Source of the DNA: Phytobacter ursingii
GTDB taxonomy: Bacteria > Pseudomonadota > Gammaproteobacteria > Enterobacterales > Enterobacteriaceae
Length of the DNA: 64,000 bases
Direction: 5' to 3'
Assembly (NCBI GenBank): GCA_901456055.1
Contig: CABDWT010000001.1
Span: 434,001 to 498,000, forward strand
Below are positions 16,503 through 24,954 of the stretch, one piece after another. Under the pieces are notes generated by a model. It was not told the origin of the DNA. It did not search any database and saw nothing but the letters and a program-made list of their open reading frames with translations. Each line of letters starts with the position of its first letter. Positions within the stretch are counted from its first letter, which is position 1. The position numbers were made by a program, and so were the translations under genes.

Positions 16503-17123
16503 TTATTCGATGCGGACACCTGGAATCTTCCCGGCAGTAATCGTGTCGTACACAGTAGCAAAGATAGCCATGGCCTCAGTACTGCCAGCGGCGAGCACTT
16601 CCTTGAAGCGCTTGTCCATGAGGTCGATAGTCTCTTTGCGCTTCTTGTCGGCTTCTGAGCGGATAGGGCGGAAATCCACTTTATCAATCCTGCTGGTAAT
16701 TTTTACTCCGTTACTCAGTTTGAACCAGAATTCATCATCGTCATAAGCCAATACCTTTCCGGTAAAATCATCAACGCTATCGAATCCCCAGCAATCATTA
16801 TGCGGAGTAACAATGATATTCAAACCAATCGGCGGCAGACCCTCACCATCCCATTCAATCTTCTGCGCTGCTGCGAGTGCAGCTTCGTATTCTGAGCGGG
16901 TGATAATTGCTTCGTGCTGGTCGGATGCGAGATTAAAGCAGCCTATTTTGCTCACGAATGCCGGACTGCTCTCATCAGCATCAATCCATTCCCCACAATC
17001 AATCTCTGGCGCTCTTTCGAAGGTATGTATGGAACCATCATCATCTTGCGCAGCATAGTGTGCACCCTCAGGCCACCCGCCGCGCCCGGGTAATTCCTTA
17101 ACCAGCAATTCTTTCAGTTTCAT
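16503..17123 (-). CDS. Phage protein, unknown function
   Basis: 206 residues. The N-terminal half has SEYEAALAAAQK, typical of modular early-left proteins of P22-like phages; the middle has an acidic beta-rich segment and the C-terminus is helical. Start at 17123 has GGAG six bases upstream. No enzymatic motif seen. Confidence 0.65.
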   Translation of the reverse strand: MKLKELLVKELPGRGGWPEGAHYAAQDDDGSIHTFERAPEIDCGEWIDADESSPAFVSKIGCFNLASDQHEAIITRSEYEAALAAAQKIEWDGEGLPPIGLNIIVTPHNDCWGFDSVDDFTGKVLAYDDDEFWFKLSNGVKITSRIDKVDFRPIRSEADKKRKETIDLMDKRFKEVLAAGSTEAMAIFATVYDTITAGKIPGVRIE

Positions 17124-17149
17124 CACATACTCCATAAAACAAAACCCGC

Positions 17150-17350
17150 CTAAGCGAGTCGTTTATGCATCATCGGGCGCTCAGTTGTCGCCCACCGTAA
17201 TTCGTGCTCAGGGTGTGATTTATAGTCACCTGAGTCCCACTCTACGCGGTACCACGTTGGTCTCCCTTCCTGCTCAATGCATCCCTCAACAACTCCGCGA
17301 ATATCACCACTGATATGCTTCACTATTGCGCCTACCGGAAACTTAGCCAT
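17150..17350 (-). CDS. Small SH3-like phage protein
   Basis: 66 residues, strongly beta-predicted (FPVGAIVKHISGDIRGVVEG then WYRVEWDSGD), like a small SH3-type barrel. AGGTGG precedes the start. The stop codon of the 30-residue membrane protein gene upstream overlaps this start, so they are coupled. Function unknown. Confidence 0.55.
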   Translation of the reverse strand: MAKFPVGAIVKHISGDIRGVVEGCIEQEGRPTWYRVEWDSGDYKSHPEHELRWATTERPMMHKRLA

Positions 17351-17435
17351 TGATACCACCTGCGCTAACGACATCAACAGCAGCGCCTAAGGCTATCAGG
17401 GCGCAGATAACAACTATCATTGGATTGAGTTGCAT
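17343..17435 (-). CDS. 30-residue membrane microprotein
   Basis: A 30-residue product begins MQLNPMIVVIC and consists mainly of one hydrophobic segment of about 18 residues. GGAG lies six bases before the ATG, and its TAA overlaps the ATG of the next gene. These features support translation; the function is unknown. Confidence 0.5.
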   Translation of the reverse strand: MQLNPMIVVICALIALGAAVDVVSAGGING

Positions 17436-17445
17436 GATTGGCTCC

Positions 17446-17474
17446 CATAAAAAAGCCCCTACGTGAGGGGCTTT
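17446..17474 (-). terminator. Rho-independent terminator, minus strand
   Basis: A nine-base stem AAGCCCCT/AGGGGCTT with a five-base loop is followed on the minus strand by a T-run. It would end transcripts arriving from the right (Lar/DUF551 gene side) unless N-modified. Confidence 0.7.
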
Positions 17475-17484
17475 GATTTGGTGA

Positions 17485-17562
17485 CTATTTGAAAAATCCA
17501 TCGGCTATAGCGGAAATAATCCACAGTGTCGCCAATACTGCGGTTATGGGCCAGGGTGGCAC
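17485..17562 (-). CDS. 25-residue membrane microprotein with GTG start
   Basis: A GTG two bases after the stop of the Lar/DUF551 gene opens a 25-residue frame that is one hydrophobic segment (PITAVLATLWIISAIADG). GAAGG lies eight bases upstream, within the preceding gene. Evidence is the coupled start and the clear membrane segment; it may be spurious. Confidence 0.35.
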   Translation of the reverse strand: MPPWPITAVLATLWIISAIADGFFK

Positions 17563-17564
17563 GG

Positions 17565-18335
17565 CTACACCTTCGGCGCATCTGGCAGAGGTTGCCAGTG
17601 GGTGTAAGGAGCTTTCTCGGTTGGCCCCACCATGCCATCGCAAGCCACCATGCAAAAGTGTTCGTAACTTTCTCCATGATCAAACCAGTATGTCGGGTCG
17701 TCGCCATCTGGATCTATGAAATCAAATCCAATTCTTACACTTCCGGGGTGGTCACACGGTTGTGGTGGCGCATATACCAAAACCAAGACTCCAGGCTCCG
17801 GCATCCGCTCGCTTACCGGAATCCAGCCGTCAGATGCCGAAGGCGCTGCGGCGAGAAGTTGTACGATGCTCTTAATATCTTCGATTCGATACTCATCAAT
17901 CGGGTCATCCACGTCAATTCTGTCGAGCATTACCAGCGCAGAATCGGCTAACGCATTACCAGTCCAACCATCAGAAATACTTTCAGGAATATTTTGTTGT
18001 ACGTTTTGTGGTTGCGGAGCTACGGCAATCATTGCCTTGTGCATTGCGTCGTAGCCGTCCTCCTCTACGCTTCTTGCCGCATCAATCATTGCGCGGGTAG
18101 CGTCAACCGGAACCAGCACATACCCGGCAGGCACCTGTCCTGAATTACCGGACTGGAGGGAACGACGATTCCATACATCACGCAAGGTTTCTCTTGCGTC
18201 AACGTCTGTATGATATGCAGTGTCGGTTGAGACGCCGCATGTGCTGCATGAAATCCAGTTGAGTCCATCGTCATCACGATCAAATTCGGCTTTGCCGCCA
18301 CAAAATGGGCACGGCAACAAAGTTTCGTCTTTCAC
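17565..18335 (-). CDS. Lar-like zinc ribbon plus DUF551 protein
   Basis: The 256-residue product has an N-terminal Lar-type zinc ribbon (LLPCPFCGG at 7-15 and CSTCG), as in Rac-prophage Lar, which relieves type I restriction. The C-terminus is a DUF551 domain starting WIPVSERMPEPG and ending HWQPLPDAP. The two are separated by a variable linker. Such mosaic fusions are common in lambdoid early-left regions. Anti-restriction activity is inferred from the Lar half only. Its start overlaps the stop of the upstream gene by four bases. Confidence 0.75.
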   Translation of the reverse strand: MKDETLLPCPFCGGKAEFDRDDDGLNWISCSTCGVSTDTAYHTDVDARETLRDVWNRRSLQSGNSGQVPAGYVLVPVDATRAMIDAARSVEEDGYDAMHKAMIAVAPQPQNVQQNIPESISDGWTGNALADSALVMLDRIDVDDPIDEYRIEDIKSIVQLLAAAPSASDGWIPVSERMPEPGVLVLVYAPPQPCDHPGSVRIGFDFIDPDGDDPTYWFDHGESYEHFCMVACDGMVGPTEKAPYTHWQPLPDAPKV

Positions 18336-18922
18336 GATTTACCCCCGTTGAGCATGGCGGCGCGGCAGGCGTCAAAAATAGCCAGCACGTCATCGTCATC
18401 ACTAAATCTGACACCAACAACATCTGCCAATCGCTCGCGCAAATCAGACAGGGCTTTCTCATCCGGCACCGCAGGGATTGATGGCGCTGGGTGGGTGTAG
18501 AGCGGGATGCCTAATCCACCGCAAGAAAACTCGTTGTGCCCGTTATATTCTCGCCCATCGTCACCATCGCACATGTACGCCACCGGCTCTTGCTCGTATG
18601 CCGCCAATACAGGCCTGCGATAGACCGGTACAACTTTGTACGGCGCATTGTCGTCAAAATATTCGCCGTTATCGTCTTTCTCGTTCAGCTCGTGCACTTC
18701 ATCCCAGATATCGTTTTTGGCGTGTTCTTCCTCAACGAATCGCGCATCACCGTGGCGGTTTTCAATTGCCCACCAGTAAGGATCTTGCTCGTATGCCGCC
18801 AGGAGTGCGCGGGCCATTGCTATAGGGAATACCTCAACATCAAACCCTCTGCTAATGAGGTCCTCACAATCCTCTATGAATTTCTGCACTTGCTCTTTCG
18901 GTATAGGTAATTGTGTGGTCAT
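18332..18922 (-). CDS. Modular early-left phage protein
   Basis: 196 residues, with two LLAAYEQ(D/E)P segments (around residues 40 and 107) that look like a duplicated linker motif, and a C-terminal helical part rich in Asp. No catalytic motif seen. GAGG precedes the start. Typical of Ead/Ea22-like mosaic proteins, whose roles are mostly unknown. Confidence 0.65.
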   Translation of the reverse strand: MTTQLPIPKEQVQKFIEDCEDLISRGFDVEVFPIAMARALLAAYEQDPYWWAIENRHGDARFVEEEHAKNDIWDEVHELNEKDDNGEYFDDNAPYKVVPVYRRPVLAAYEQEPVAYMCDGDDGREYNGHNEFSCGGLGIPLYTHPAPSIPAVPDEKALSDLRERLADVVGVRFSDDDDVLAIFDACRAAMLNGGKS

Positions 18923-19128
18923 TATCGCGTCCTCAATTGCAGATGCTCAGAAGAATTAAGCTTGCGAAGAACTTGATATTCGCAGTCGTCAAGCTCTGTG
19001 ATATTGCTGCAATCCAGATTGGCTTCTCTGATTATGTCTGCGGCACATGTTGGGTCATCGTGAAGTTCACACACCAGGTATGCGGCATAAAAAACTCCAC
19101 GCTCAAATTCAGTAAGCTGTTCAGCCAT
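18922..19128 (-). CDS. Small phage protein, unknown function
   Basis: 68 residues, acidic, with five cysteines spread along it. The start at 19128 has GGAGG seven bases upstream. It shares one base with the next gene's start region. No family recognised. Confidence 0.6.
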   Translation of the reverse strand: MAEQLTEFERGVFYAAYLVCELHDDPTCAADIIREANLDCSNITELDDCEYQVLRKLNSSEHLQLRTR

Positions 19129-19130
19129 CT

Positions 19131-19439
19131 TCACTCCTCCACTATGGGCATAAAAGACAAATCAGCGAAGAACTCACCGAACCCAAAACACACGGAATAT
19201 GCCAGGCGTCCGTGCGGTTTATATCCCGGATTGGTGATATCCGTTGTGGCATAGGTGGCAGTAATTTCCGCAACGACATCCTCTGGCTTTGATGGGTGAT
19301 CAACCCAAGGGATGCAAATCAGGTCAAAGTCACGCGCCATCGTTCCGTGAATAGCCATTGCATAACCGTGTTTGCGGGCAATTTCGGCCAGCGCCGGGTA
19401 AAGAGCACAATAGACCGGAGCAAAATTCGCAGGTTTCAT
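19131..19439 (-). CDS. Phage protein with nucleotidyltransferase-like motif
   Basis: 102 residues. The segment AIHGTMARDFDLICIPW resembles the GS...DxD active-site signature of minimal nucleotidyltransferases, with D34 and D36 as candidate metal ligands. It is much shorter than a complete enzyme of that class and the match could be accidental. The start at 19439 follows GGGGGAG. The family is widespread in lambdoid phages but has no assigned role that I know. Confidence 0.6.
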   Translation of the reverse strand: MKPANFAPVYCALYPALAEIARKHGYAMAIHGTMARDFDLICIPWVDHPSKPEDVVAEITATYATTDITNPGYKPHGRLAYSVCFGFGEFFADLSFMPIVEE

Positions 19440-19441
19440 CT

Positions 19442-20083
19442 TCACTCCCCCACGACTAAAGTGATGCTAGCGGCGGCGCAGGCGTTTTTGATTTTCACTT
19501 CACATTCAATGAGACACGTGTTGTAAATAGAGGCTAAAACAGAATTGTCGAATTCACCTTCAACGTAATATGATGCTGATTTACGTCTTGGCAACTTAAC
19601 GGTGAGCGTGCGGGCCTGCAAAGCGTCAGCTCTTTCTCGCTCACCTGCATAACTGGCAGACGCTAAATTGAGCGCGCCCTCCAGTTCAACAATCCGCTTC
19701 TGTGCATCTCTGAATTTATCCGCCCAACGGTTACTGGCGGTAAAAGCTAGTTTCCGCTGTGATTCAAGCTCTTCAATCCGCGCAGACATCTCCGCACACT
19801 CTTCAAAGTTACTGATTGCTTTACGCTCCCACTGTGAGCATGCGTCACGCAAAGTTCCTATGAGGTCATCCTGATTGCAAAGTTGTGCACACCCGGCATC
19901 TACACGAGCATTGGCAGCATCAACATCGTTTCTCAGCTCCGCAATCAGCGCCTTATCAGCGTCATGCTCTGCCAGCAGGGAGCGGATTAGTTTTGTATCG
20001 ACTACCATTTTCGGTTTGAAATTATCCGCTGATGTTTCTGCATCAGCTTTGAGTGCCTGAATCTGTTCGCTGGGAATGCTCAT
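19442..20083 (-). CDS. Ead/Ea22-like coiled-coil protein
   Basis: 213 residues. Long coiled-coil segments dominate residues 30-165 (with ARIEELESQRKLAFTASNRW and RIVELEGALNLASA), followed by a small globular C-terminus. This layout is typical of the Ead/Ea22 proteins of P22-like phages. Four-base overlap with the upstream gene. Function unknown. Confidence 0.65.
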   Translation of the reverse strand: MSIPSEQIQALKADAETSADNFKPKMVVDTKLIRSLLAEHDADKALIAELRNDVDAANARVDAGCAQLCNQDDLIGTLRDACSQWERKAISNFEECAEMSARIEELESQRKLAFTASNRWADKFRDAQKRIVELEGALNLASASYAGERERADALQARTLTVKLPRRKSASYYVEGEFDNSVLASIYNTCLIECEVKIKNACAAASITLVVGE

Positions 20084-20319
20084 GACTGCGCTCCTTTGCT
20101 CTCGACTGCCTTCTCCTTGTCAACGTCCCACGCTGTAACTAACGCGCCAGATACCTGGTGGAAACTATGCTTAACCTGAACCTTCGCATGCTCACCAGCG
20201 GGGTTAATCATTTCTATAGTCGTTAGTTCGCCGCCGCTTTCAAAATCAGGGTAAAACTGGCTCACGTCGTTCGTGTCAATGATTACTGAGCCTGTCGGCG
20301 TATGCATTTTCAGTTTCAC
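20080..20319 (-). CDS. Small phage protein, unknown function
   Basis: 79 residues, beta-rich, starting at GTG 20319 with GGGGAG eight bases upstream and overlapping the previous stop by four bases. An ATG at 20307 is a less well-placed alternative. No family recognised. Confidence 0.6.
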   Translation of the reverse strand: MKLKMHTPTGSVIIDTNDVSQFYPDFESGGELTTIEMINPAGEHAKVQVKHSFHQVSGALVTAWDVDKEKAVESKGAQS

Positions 20320-21098
20320 GATTTCATCTCCCCTTTGCTCTCGAGAAGCTGGCGGGCGAACAATCTTGCCTGTTTTGCTGTGTATTTCAGCATCAAGGCT
20401 GATTCACCGTTATCGTAGAGTTCTTCTTCCTTACCGACCTTCTCTGTCATATCAGCAAACATCTCCACCCCTTCTGCTCGCAGGTCTGCGATTGCGGCGT
20501 CTGTGGCGGGGGTTTCTACTTTTTTGGCTCTTGCCCGGATATACGGATTACCCACGGTCAGTGATTTACCAACCAAATGTACACAGTCCGCAACGATATC
20601 CCCGCTACCGATAGTCACATGCGGGATGAATTCGAGGTCATATGTAAATCCGGCATCAGATACTGATTTGTATGCCTCATGCGCCTCTTTTGACTTAATT
20701 ATCGCTACTGTAAGATTCACCCCCTCCCAATACTCAATGCTGGAAACCTCAGCCTCTGCAGAGGATGGCATGATGTAATTAACATCAAGTTTTGAAGTCG
20801 GGGAAACTTGCATATAACAGATGGTTAAATGCTTGTCGTTAAGCTCTTTGGTGATACTTTCGGTGCGGAGAGCGATGTAAAAATCGTTATCGCTACGGTT
20901 GACATTCTCCACCACCACCGCGTCGCGCTGCTCAGTCATGGTTGAAAGTTGCCCAATTTTCGCTTCCAATTGCGAAACTAGGTCGCCAATGAGCGTAGCT
21001 ACATCATGGAGATTAACAGCGCCAAAGTTAGCTTTAAGTTCTGTTGCATAATCTTTACCGCGCTGTACAAGACTGCTTTCCATCGTTACCTGTTTCAT
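20316..21098 (-). CDS. 2H-phosphoesterase (Acb1-like) domain in early-left protein
   Basis: The 260-residue protein has a helical N-terminus (1-65), a central domain (about 72-185) and a helical tail. The central domain has the two signature motifs of 2H phosphoesterases: H90-L-T92 (KHLTICYM) and H160-V-T162 (IPHVTIGSG). Their spacing of 70 residues is close to that of T4 Acb1 (H44/H113, from memory), and the order DFYIAL - HLT - YW - AGFTYD - PHVT mirrors Acb1. Acb1 cleaves cyclic oligonucleotides and blocks CBASS immunity. W124 may be the base-stacking residue. ATGA overlap with the upstream gene; AAAGGAG before the start. Confidence 0.75.
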   Translation of the reverse strand: MKQVTMESSLVQRGKDYATELKANFGAVNLHDVATLIGDLVSQLEAKIGQLSTMTEQRDAVVVENVNRSDNDFYIALRTESITKELNDKHLTICYMQVSPTSKLDVNYIMPSSAEAEVSSIEYWEGVNLTVAIIKSKEAHEAYKSVSDAGFTYDLEFIPHVTIGSGDIVADCVHLVGKSLTVGNPYIRARAKKVETPATDAAIADLRAEGVEMFADMTEKVGKEEELYDNGESALMLKYTAKQARLFARQLLESKGEMKS

Positions 21099-21268
21099 CT
21101 CTGCATCTCCTTTAATCGTGCAGTGAGGTATTTGTTGTTATTGAGACGATGCTCGTTATCGAATGAGTTTCTGTTGATTAATTCTGAGCGGGGAGGGAAT
21201 GGTTTAATGCGCTGTCTGGCTATTAACTCGTGAGGCATAATTCCGGGGTCGTATGTGCCGTTTCTCAT
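21095..21268 (-). CDS. Small phage protein, unknown function
   Basis: 57 residues, basic and rich in Asn and Arg, beginning MRNGTYDPGIMPHELI. AGGAG precedes the ATG and both ends overlap neighbours by four bases, strong signs of a real coupled gene. Function unknown. Confidence 0.65.
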   Translation of the reverse strand: MRNGTYDPGIMPHELIARQRIKPFPPRSELINRNSFDNEHRLNNNKYLTARLKEMQR

Positions 21269-21585
21269 GATGCGCTCCTGTATTCAGGTTTCAGTCGATA
21301 TTCCACCCCACCAAGCACATTGCTTCCCCACGGAAACGCATCGCACACAGCTTTAACTGACTCAAGTTCTGACGCGCTGATAAAGACGCTCTTTTCTTCT
21401 AGTGCTGGAGCCCATCCTGAGTAATACGGTTCGTGAGTTACCAGGTTAATCCCGCCCGTGTGACTGCCCTCCTTGCCTTTAACCATTCCTGCCCAGTACT
21501 CGCAAACGCGGTTGCGATCATCCTTGCTGAGCATCTTTATAAGCGTTTCTTGCGAATAAAGATTGCGTCGTGATATTGAGTGCAT
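21265..21585 (-). CDS. Phage protein, unknown function
   Basis: 106 residues with a basic N-terminus and a W-rich middle. Its stop overlaps the next start by four bases. No clear ribosome site is seen upstream of the ATG; an internal start at M18 is possible. Function unknown. Confidence 0.55.
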   Translation of the reverse strand: MHSISRRNLYSQETLIKMLSKDDRNRVCEYWAGMVKGKEGSHTGGINLVTHEPYYSGWAPALEEKSVFISASELESVKAVCDAFPWGSNVLGGVEYRLKPEYRSAS

Positions 21586-21655
21586 GGCGAATTGCGGGTG
21601 TTGTTAACCCGCCTCCGTGAGGTGAAATAGAGTGGAATAGGATATTAATCAGGCG

Positions 21656-22105
21656 TTAAAAGGGAATTTCGTCGTCGAAGTTCATCGGCGGTTCATTTGA
21701 TGGTTGCTGTGACTGGCGCTGTTGCTGTGCTTGTTGTTTTTGCTGATTTCCTTCCTGTTTTCCTCCAAGCATCTGCATTACACCACCGACATTAACGTGA
21801 ATTTCCGTGGTGTATTTTTCGGTGCCAGACTGATCTGTCCACTTCCGTGTTGTCAGTTTTCCCTCGATGAATACCTGCGACCCCTTACGCAGGTATTCGC
21901 CAGCCACCTCTGCTAATTTGCCAAACAGCACGACCCTGTGCCATTCGGTGTTCTCTTTCGTCTCCCCAGTTTGTTTATCGCGCCACGACTCAGAAGTAGC
22001 TACCGTGATGTTTGCTACCGCCACGCCGCTTGGCATGTAACGTACTTCCGGGTCATTTCCCAGGTTGCCTATGATGATCGCCTTATTTACTCCACGACTT
22101 GCCAT
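21656..22105 (-). CDS. ssb: Single-stranded DNA-binding protein
   Basis: 149 residues. The OB fold (1-110) opens [16 protein letters not shown], followed by a Gln-rich linker and the acidic tip DDEIPF, the partner-binding tail of bacterial SSB. It coats single strands and recruits recombination enzymes. It is directly downstream of a Sak4-type recombinase, the usual partner of such SSBs in phages. Shorter than host SSB (178) because the linker is short. Confidence 0.92.
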   Translation of the reverse strand: MASRGVNKAIIIGNLGNDPEVRYMPSGVAVANITVATSESWRDKQTGETKENTEWHRVVLFGKLAEVAGEYLRKGSQVFIEGKLTTRKWTDQSGTEKYTTEIHVNVGGVMQMLGGKQEGNQQKQQAQQQRQSQQPSNEPPMNFDDEIPF

Positions 22106-22978
22106 TTATGCCGCCTTATTTTCTGGTTCGAGTTCTGATTTTCGAGTGTCGTAAACTTCTTTTGCTTTCGCCTGGTACTCAGTCCCACGCAGGGTGCGCC
22201 ATGCTTCCTCAAACAGCGGCTTAAGTTCATCCATGCTTTGAGCGTTCGTCGCGCCTTCAACGAACACCTTGAGGGTTTCATCAAGAGGGTTCACGCCAGA
22301 TTCCAACCAGTTAAGCAATCGCTTTCCGGTATCTTCGCTAAGCACTACGGGGTCGGAGTTTGAGAATAGCTTTGTACGGTCTTTGCTGGCGATCGCATGA
22401 TGCGTTTCATGAGCAATATCCAGCACAGTCGTGAATTCATATTCAACGCCATCACGCTGTTCAGACTTCATGCCAAGTTTTGCGACCTTTTTCCGGCCGT
22501 TCTCTTCAACTTGTGCGGTTTCTGTCTTGCTGCGCATAGTGGCGATGATGTGCATAGGTGACCGTAAAATTGCATCAAGAAACAGGCGGTGACGTGGGTT
22601 GATTTCACTCCATGCTGACCAGCTATTACCTCTGTATTTAGCCTTAGCAATTGTGTCTACCAACTCAAGGCAGCCACCAACACCACCCCATTCATGAGTA
22701 ATACTGTCCAGCACCAGCGTGTCGTACCCGGCATTCTCTGCTGCGGATATTGCCTCAATAAAACGCTCCGGGCTAAACGGCGGATCGAGCTCAAGCACAT
22801 CAAAATCAGCAACATCGGAATAAAGCGACGCGCTACCTTTCTCGGTGTCAATGAAAGCGATCTTTCCGCCAATTCCTTTGGCAACAAGTAATGCGCTGTA
22901 GGTTTTTCCTGAACCACTTGGCCCGGTAAGTGCCAGCCGAAGCCTGGCTTTCTTTCTCATGGCTTTTTCAAATTTCAT
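22106..22978 (-). CDS. Sak4-like RecA-fold single-strand annealing ATPase
   Basis: 290 residues with a Walker A motif GPSGSGKT at residues 19-26 and a hydrophobic Walker B strand (YDTLVLDS). This RecA-core family (AAA_24/Sak4) promotes phage recombination together with a phage SSB, which lies immediately downstream. The start at 22978 is preferred because AAGG lies upstream; the upstream in-frame alternative adds nine residues. Likely supports replication-linked recombination in place of lambda Bet/Exo. Confidence 0.8.
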   Translation of the reverse strand: MKFEKAMRKKARLRLALTGPSGSGKTYSALLVAKGIGGKIAFIDTEKGSASLYSDVADFDVLELDPPFSPERFIEAISAAENAGYDTLVLDSITHEWGGVGGCLELVDTIAKAKYRGNSWSAWSEINPRHRLFLDAILRSPMHIIATMRSKTETAQVEENGRKKVAKLGMKSEQRDGVEYEFTTVLDIAHETHHAIASKDRTKLFSNSDPVVLSEDTGKRLLNWLESGVNPLDETLKVFVEGATNAQSMDELKPLFEEAWRTLRGTEYQAKAKEVYDTRKSELEPENKAA

Positions 22979-22988
22979 AATGGTTACC

Positions 22989-23171
22989 TTAAAATGGAAG
23001 GTCATTACCTAAAAAATCACGGCCGGATTGCCGCTCATAACGCGCCAGACGAAGATGCAACTGCTTCTGGTCACGATTACCCACCTGACGCCAGTAACGC
23101 GCCTCAGCGAGGTAACAGGCTCGTTTCAGGCGGCTTTCTTCTGGTGTTTTTGCTAACTCAAATGAAATCAT
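22989..23171 (-). CDS. Small helical phage protein
   Basis: 60 residues, highly basic and helical (RLKRACYLAEARYWRQVG), with GAGG before the start at 23171. Typical of recombination modules of P22-like phages. Role unknown; DNA or nuclease binding is conceivable. Confidence 0.6.
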   Translation of the reverse strand: MISFELAKTPEESRLKRACYLAEARYWRQVGNRDQKQLHLRLARYERQSGRDFLGNDLPF

Positions 23172-23182
23172 GATTCGATTCC

Positions 23183-23371
23183 TCAAAACGGGCAGTTGGT
23201 AAACTCAATCCAGTCACGCTCTGCCTGATTGCGTGCAGCCTGTTGGTTAACACTGGATTGCTCGGTTAATACCTGAATGCGGTCGTTAACCCAGCGTTTT
23301 CTGCATGTGGTCTGCATGCGACCTGATTCAGACTGGCGCGAGCAGCTTTCGTGAGTGTGGTAACTGGTCAT
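23183..23371 (-). CDS. Small basic phage protein
   Basis: 62 residues, polar, with three cysteines. The ribosome site is weak, and no family is recognised. It fills the space between the recombination gene set and the coiled-coil gene. Confidence 0.45.
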   Translation of the reverse strand: MTSYHTHESCSRQSESGRMQTTCRKRWVNDRIQVLTEQSSVNQQAARNQAERDWIEFTNCPF

Positions 23372-23386
23372 GGTGTATTTGATTAA

Positions 23387-24391
23387 TCAGTAGTGGATGC
23401 CGGAGTTGGGAATTAACCCATCTTTCAGCGCTGTGAGAACTTCAATTGCTTGCTCACGGCTAATGCTTGTATGCTCGGTCAGCGCTTTAACCACTGCCGC
23501 GCCAATAGCCCTGCGATGCTTTTCGTTAGCTGCTCGCGCTGCTGCTTCATCAGCAGTGCGTTTCTGTTCAGCGATACGTGCGGCTTCTGCAACTTCTGCT
23601 TCACGACGAATGCGATCAGCTTCTGCCTGAGCTTTGCGTTTTGTTTCTTCAATTGCGGCTTGCTTTTCACGCTCTGCGCGTTGTTCCGCTTCAATGCGGT
23701 CACGCTCGGCTTTTTCGGCAAGTTCTTTCTTTTCGCGCTCGGCCTGCTCGGCTTTGAGTTTTAACTCTGCCTCGCGACGTGCGGATTCAGCGCGTTCACG
23801 CTCTGCTTTCTCTTCCAGTTCACGGCGAGCTTTCTCAGCAGCCTGGCGTTTAAGTTCTTCTTCATGGGCGATGCGCTGGCGCTCTACTTCGGCCTTTCTC
23901 TCTGCGACTTCCCGGTCGTGCTGCTCATTCATCAGCAGCGCCAGCTCATGGTCAGCAGCAATCTTTTCTGCACGGCGAGCATCAAATTCGACATCCATAT
24001 CAAGCGCTTCGGCATGCATTGCATTCATTGCCTCTTCGGCTTTAATGCGGGCTTGTTCCGCCTCCCATTCGGCACGTGGTTTTAGAATGGAATCGCGAAT
24101 TGCATCGCACTCATCAACGAAGCGCTTTAACTCAGCCTCCGCTGGCTTTACTGCTTCTTTGAGGCGCTTTAAATAAGCCCGGCCCGGCTCTTCAATCGCT
24201 TTCTTACTTGAGCCGATAGCGCGAGCAAGAGAGCCAATACGGTCTCTTCCCTTTTGCGTAGACACATCAGGCGCTTCCTTAGCCATTTCACGGATGTGAT
24301 TTAAATAATCTTCAAGGCCATTCGGCGAGTACAACGCCGGAGCCTGTTCTTGTTTTATCTCGATGACGGTTAAATCCATTACTTCGCTCAT
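23387..24391 (-). CDS. Long coiled-coil phage protein (DUF1351-like)
   Basis: 334 residues. The N-terminal 110 residues are globular (with GSLARAIGSSKKAIEEPG), followed by about 170 residues of uninterrupted charged coiled coil rich in Glu, Ala, Arg and Lys, and a short C-terminal domain. Start at 24391 has CAGGAG eight bases upstream. Proteins of this kind accompany phage recombinases and may inhibit or guide host nucleases, but this is inference. Confidence 0.65.
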   Translation of the reverse strand: MSEVMDLTVIEIKQEQAPALYSPNGLEDYLNHIREMAKEAPDVSTQKGRDRIGSLARAIGSSKKAIEEPGRAYLKRLKEAVKPAEAELKRFVDECDAIRDSILKPRAEWEAEQARIKAEEAMNAMHAEALDMDVEFDARRAEKIAADHELALLMNEQHDREVAERKAEVERQRIAHEEELKRQAAEKARRELEEKAERERAESARREAELKLKAEQAEREKKELAEKAERDRIEAEQRAEREKQAAIEETKRKAQAEADRIRREAEVAEAARIAEQKRTADEAAARAANEKHRRAIGAAVVKALTEHTSISREQAIEVLTALKDGLIPNSGIHY

Positions 24392-24464
24392 TGCTGAACT
24401 CCTGAATAACGTGTGCACGATAGCCGCCGCGTAATGGCTGCCAGTGAATTAATGGGGGAGGGGA

Positions 24465-24707
24465 TTATTTAGTAGATACTGGAGTGATCCATTGTTTATT
24501 AAAATCACGCATGGCTTCATCGGGAGAGCTTCCAACACCAACCACACCTGTTGGCAAATCTCCGTAAATAGCCATCCATTTATTCCCATCCTGAGAAAGA
24601 GTTGGCTTATACAATACAGATGGTTCGCGCAGGCATTCTGATGTAAGCTGAAAGTCAGAAGCCACATTAAAAAACACGTTTTCAAAATACCCCAAGTCAA
24701 TATTCAT
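24465..24707 (-). CDS. Small HicB-like fold phage protein
   Basis: 80 residues. The motif GDLPTGVVGVGSSPDEAMRDFNKQW resembles the degenerate RNase-H fold of HicB-type antitoxins, but no HicA partner is nearby, so it is probably not a toxin-antitoxin pair. Start at 24707 follows GAGGG. Confidence 0.55.
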   Translation of the reverse strand: MNIDLGYFENVFFNVASDFQLTSECLREPSVLYKPTLSQDGNKWMAIYGDLPTGVVGVGSSPDEAMRDFNKQWITPVSTK

Positions 24708-24744
24708 CTCACCCTCTCTTATGCCACGGATAACCGATAGCAAA

Positions 24745-24954
24745 TTAATGAATTATTGGATTTCCGAAACCGTCAATCAGCACATCAAACACACAATTCT
24801 CTACCCTGAGTATTTCAGCGTCAGTGTGCAGATAAACGGTTTTCTTTTCGTGAATAACAACAGACACGCGATATGTTCTTCCTTCAACAAGTGCAAACAT
24901 CCCTGGTTTAATGCATTGCCGAATTAGTGGGGTCATTCCGTAATGATTTATCAT
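24745..24954 (-). CDS. Small phage protein, unknown function
   Basis: 69 residues, beta-rich. GGGAGG precedes the start at 24954. Its 5' end overlaps the preceding gene by 47 bases in another frame. Confidence 0.55.
   Translation of the reverse strand: MINHYGMTPLIRQCIKPGMFALVEGRTYRVSVVIHEKKTVYLHTDAEILRVENCVFDVLIDGFGNPIIH

Noticed and set aside
24465-24707. HicAB toxin-antitoxin pair
   Set aside because: Only a HicB-like shape is present; no HicA-type toxin gene adjoins it.
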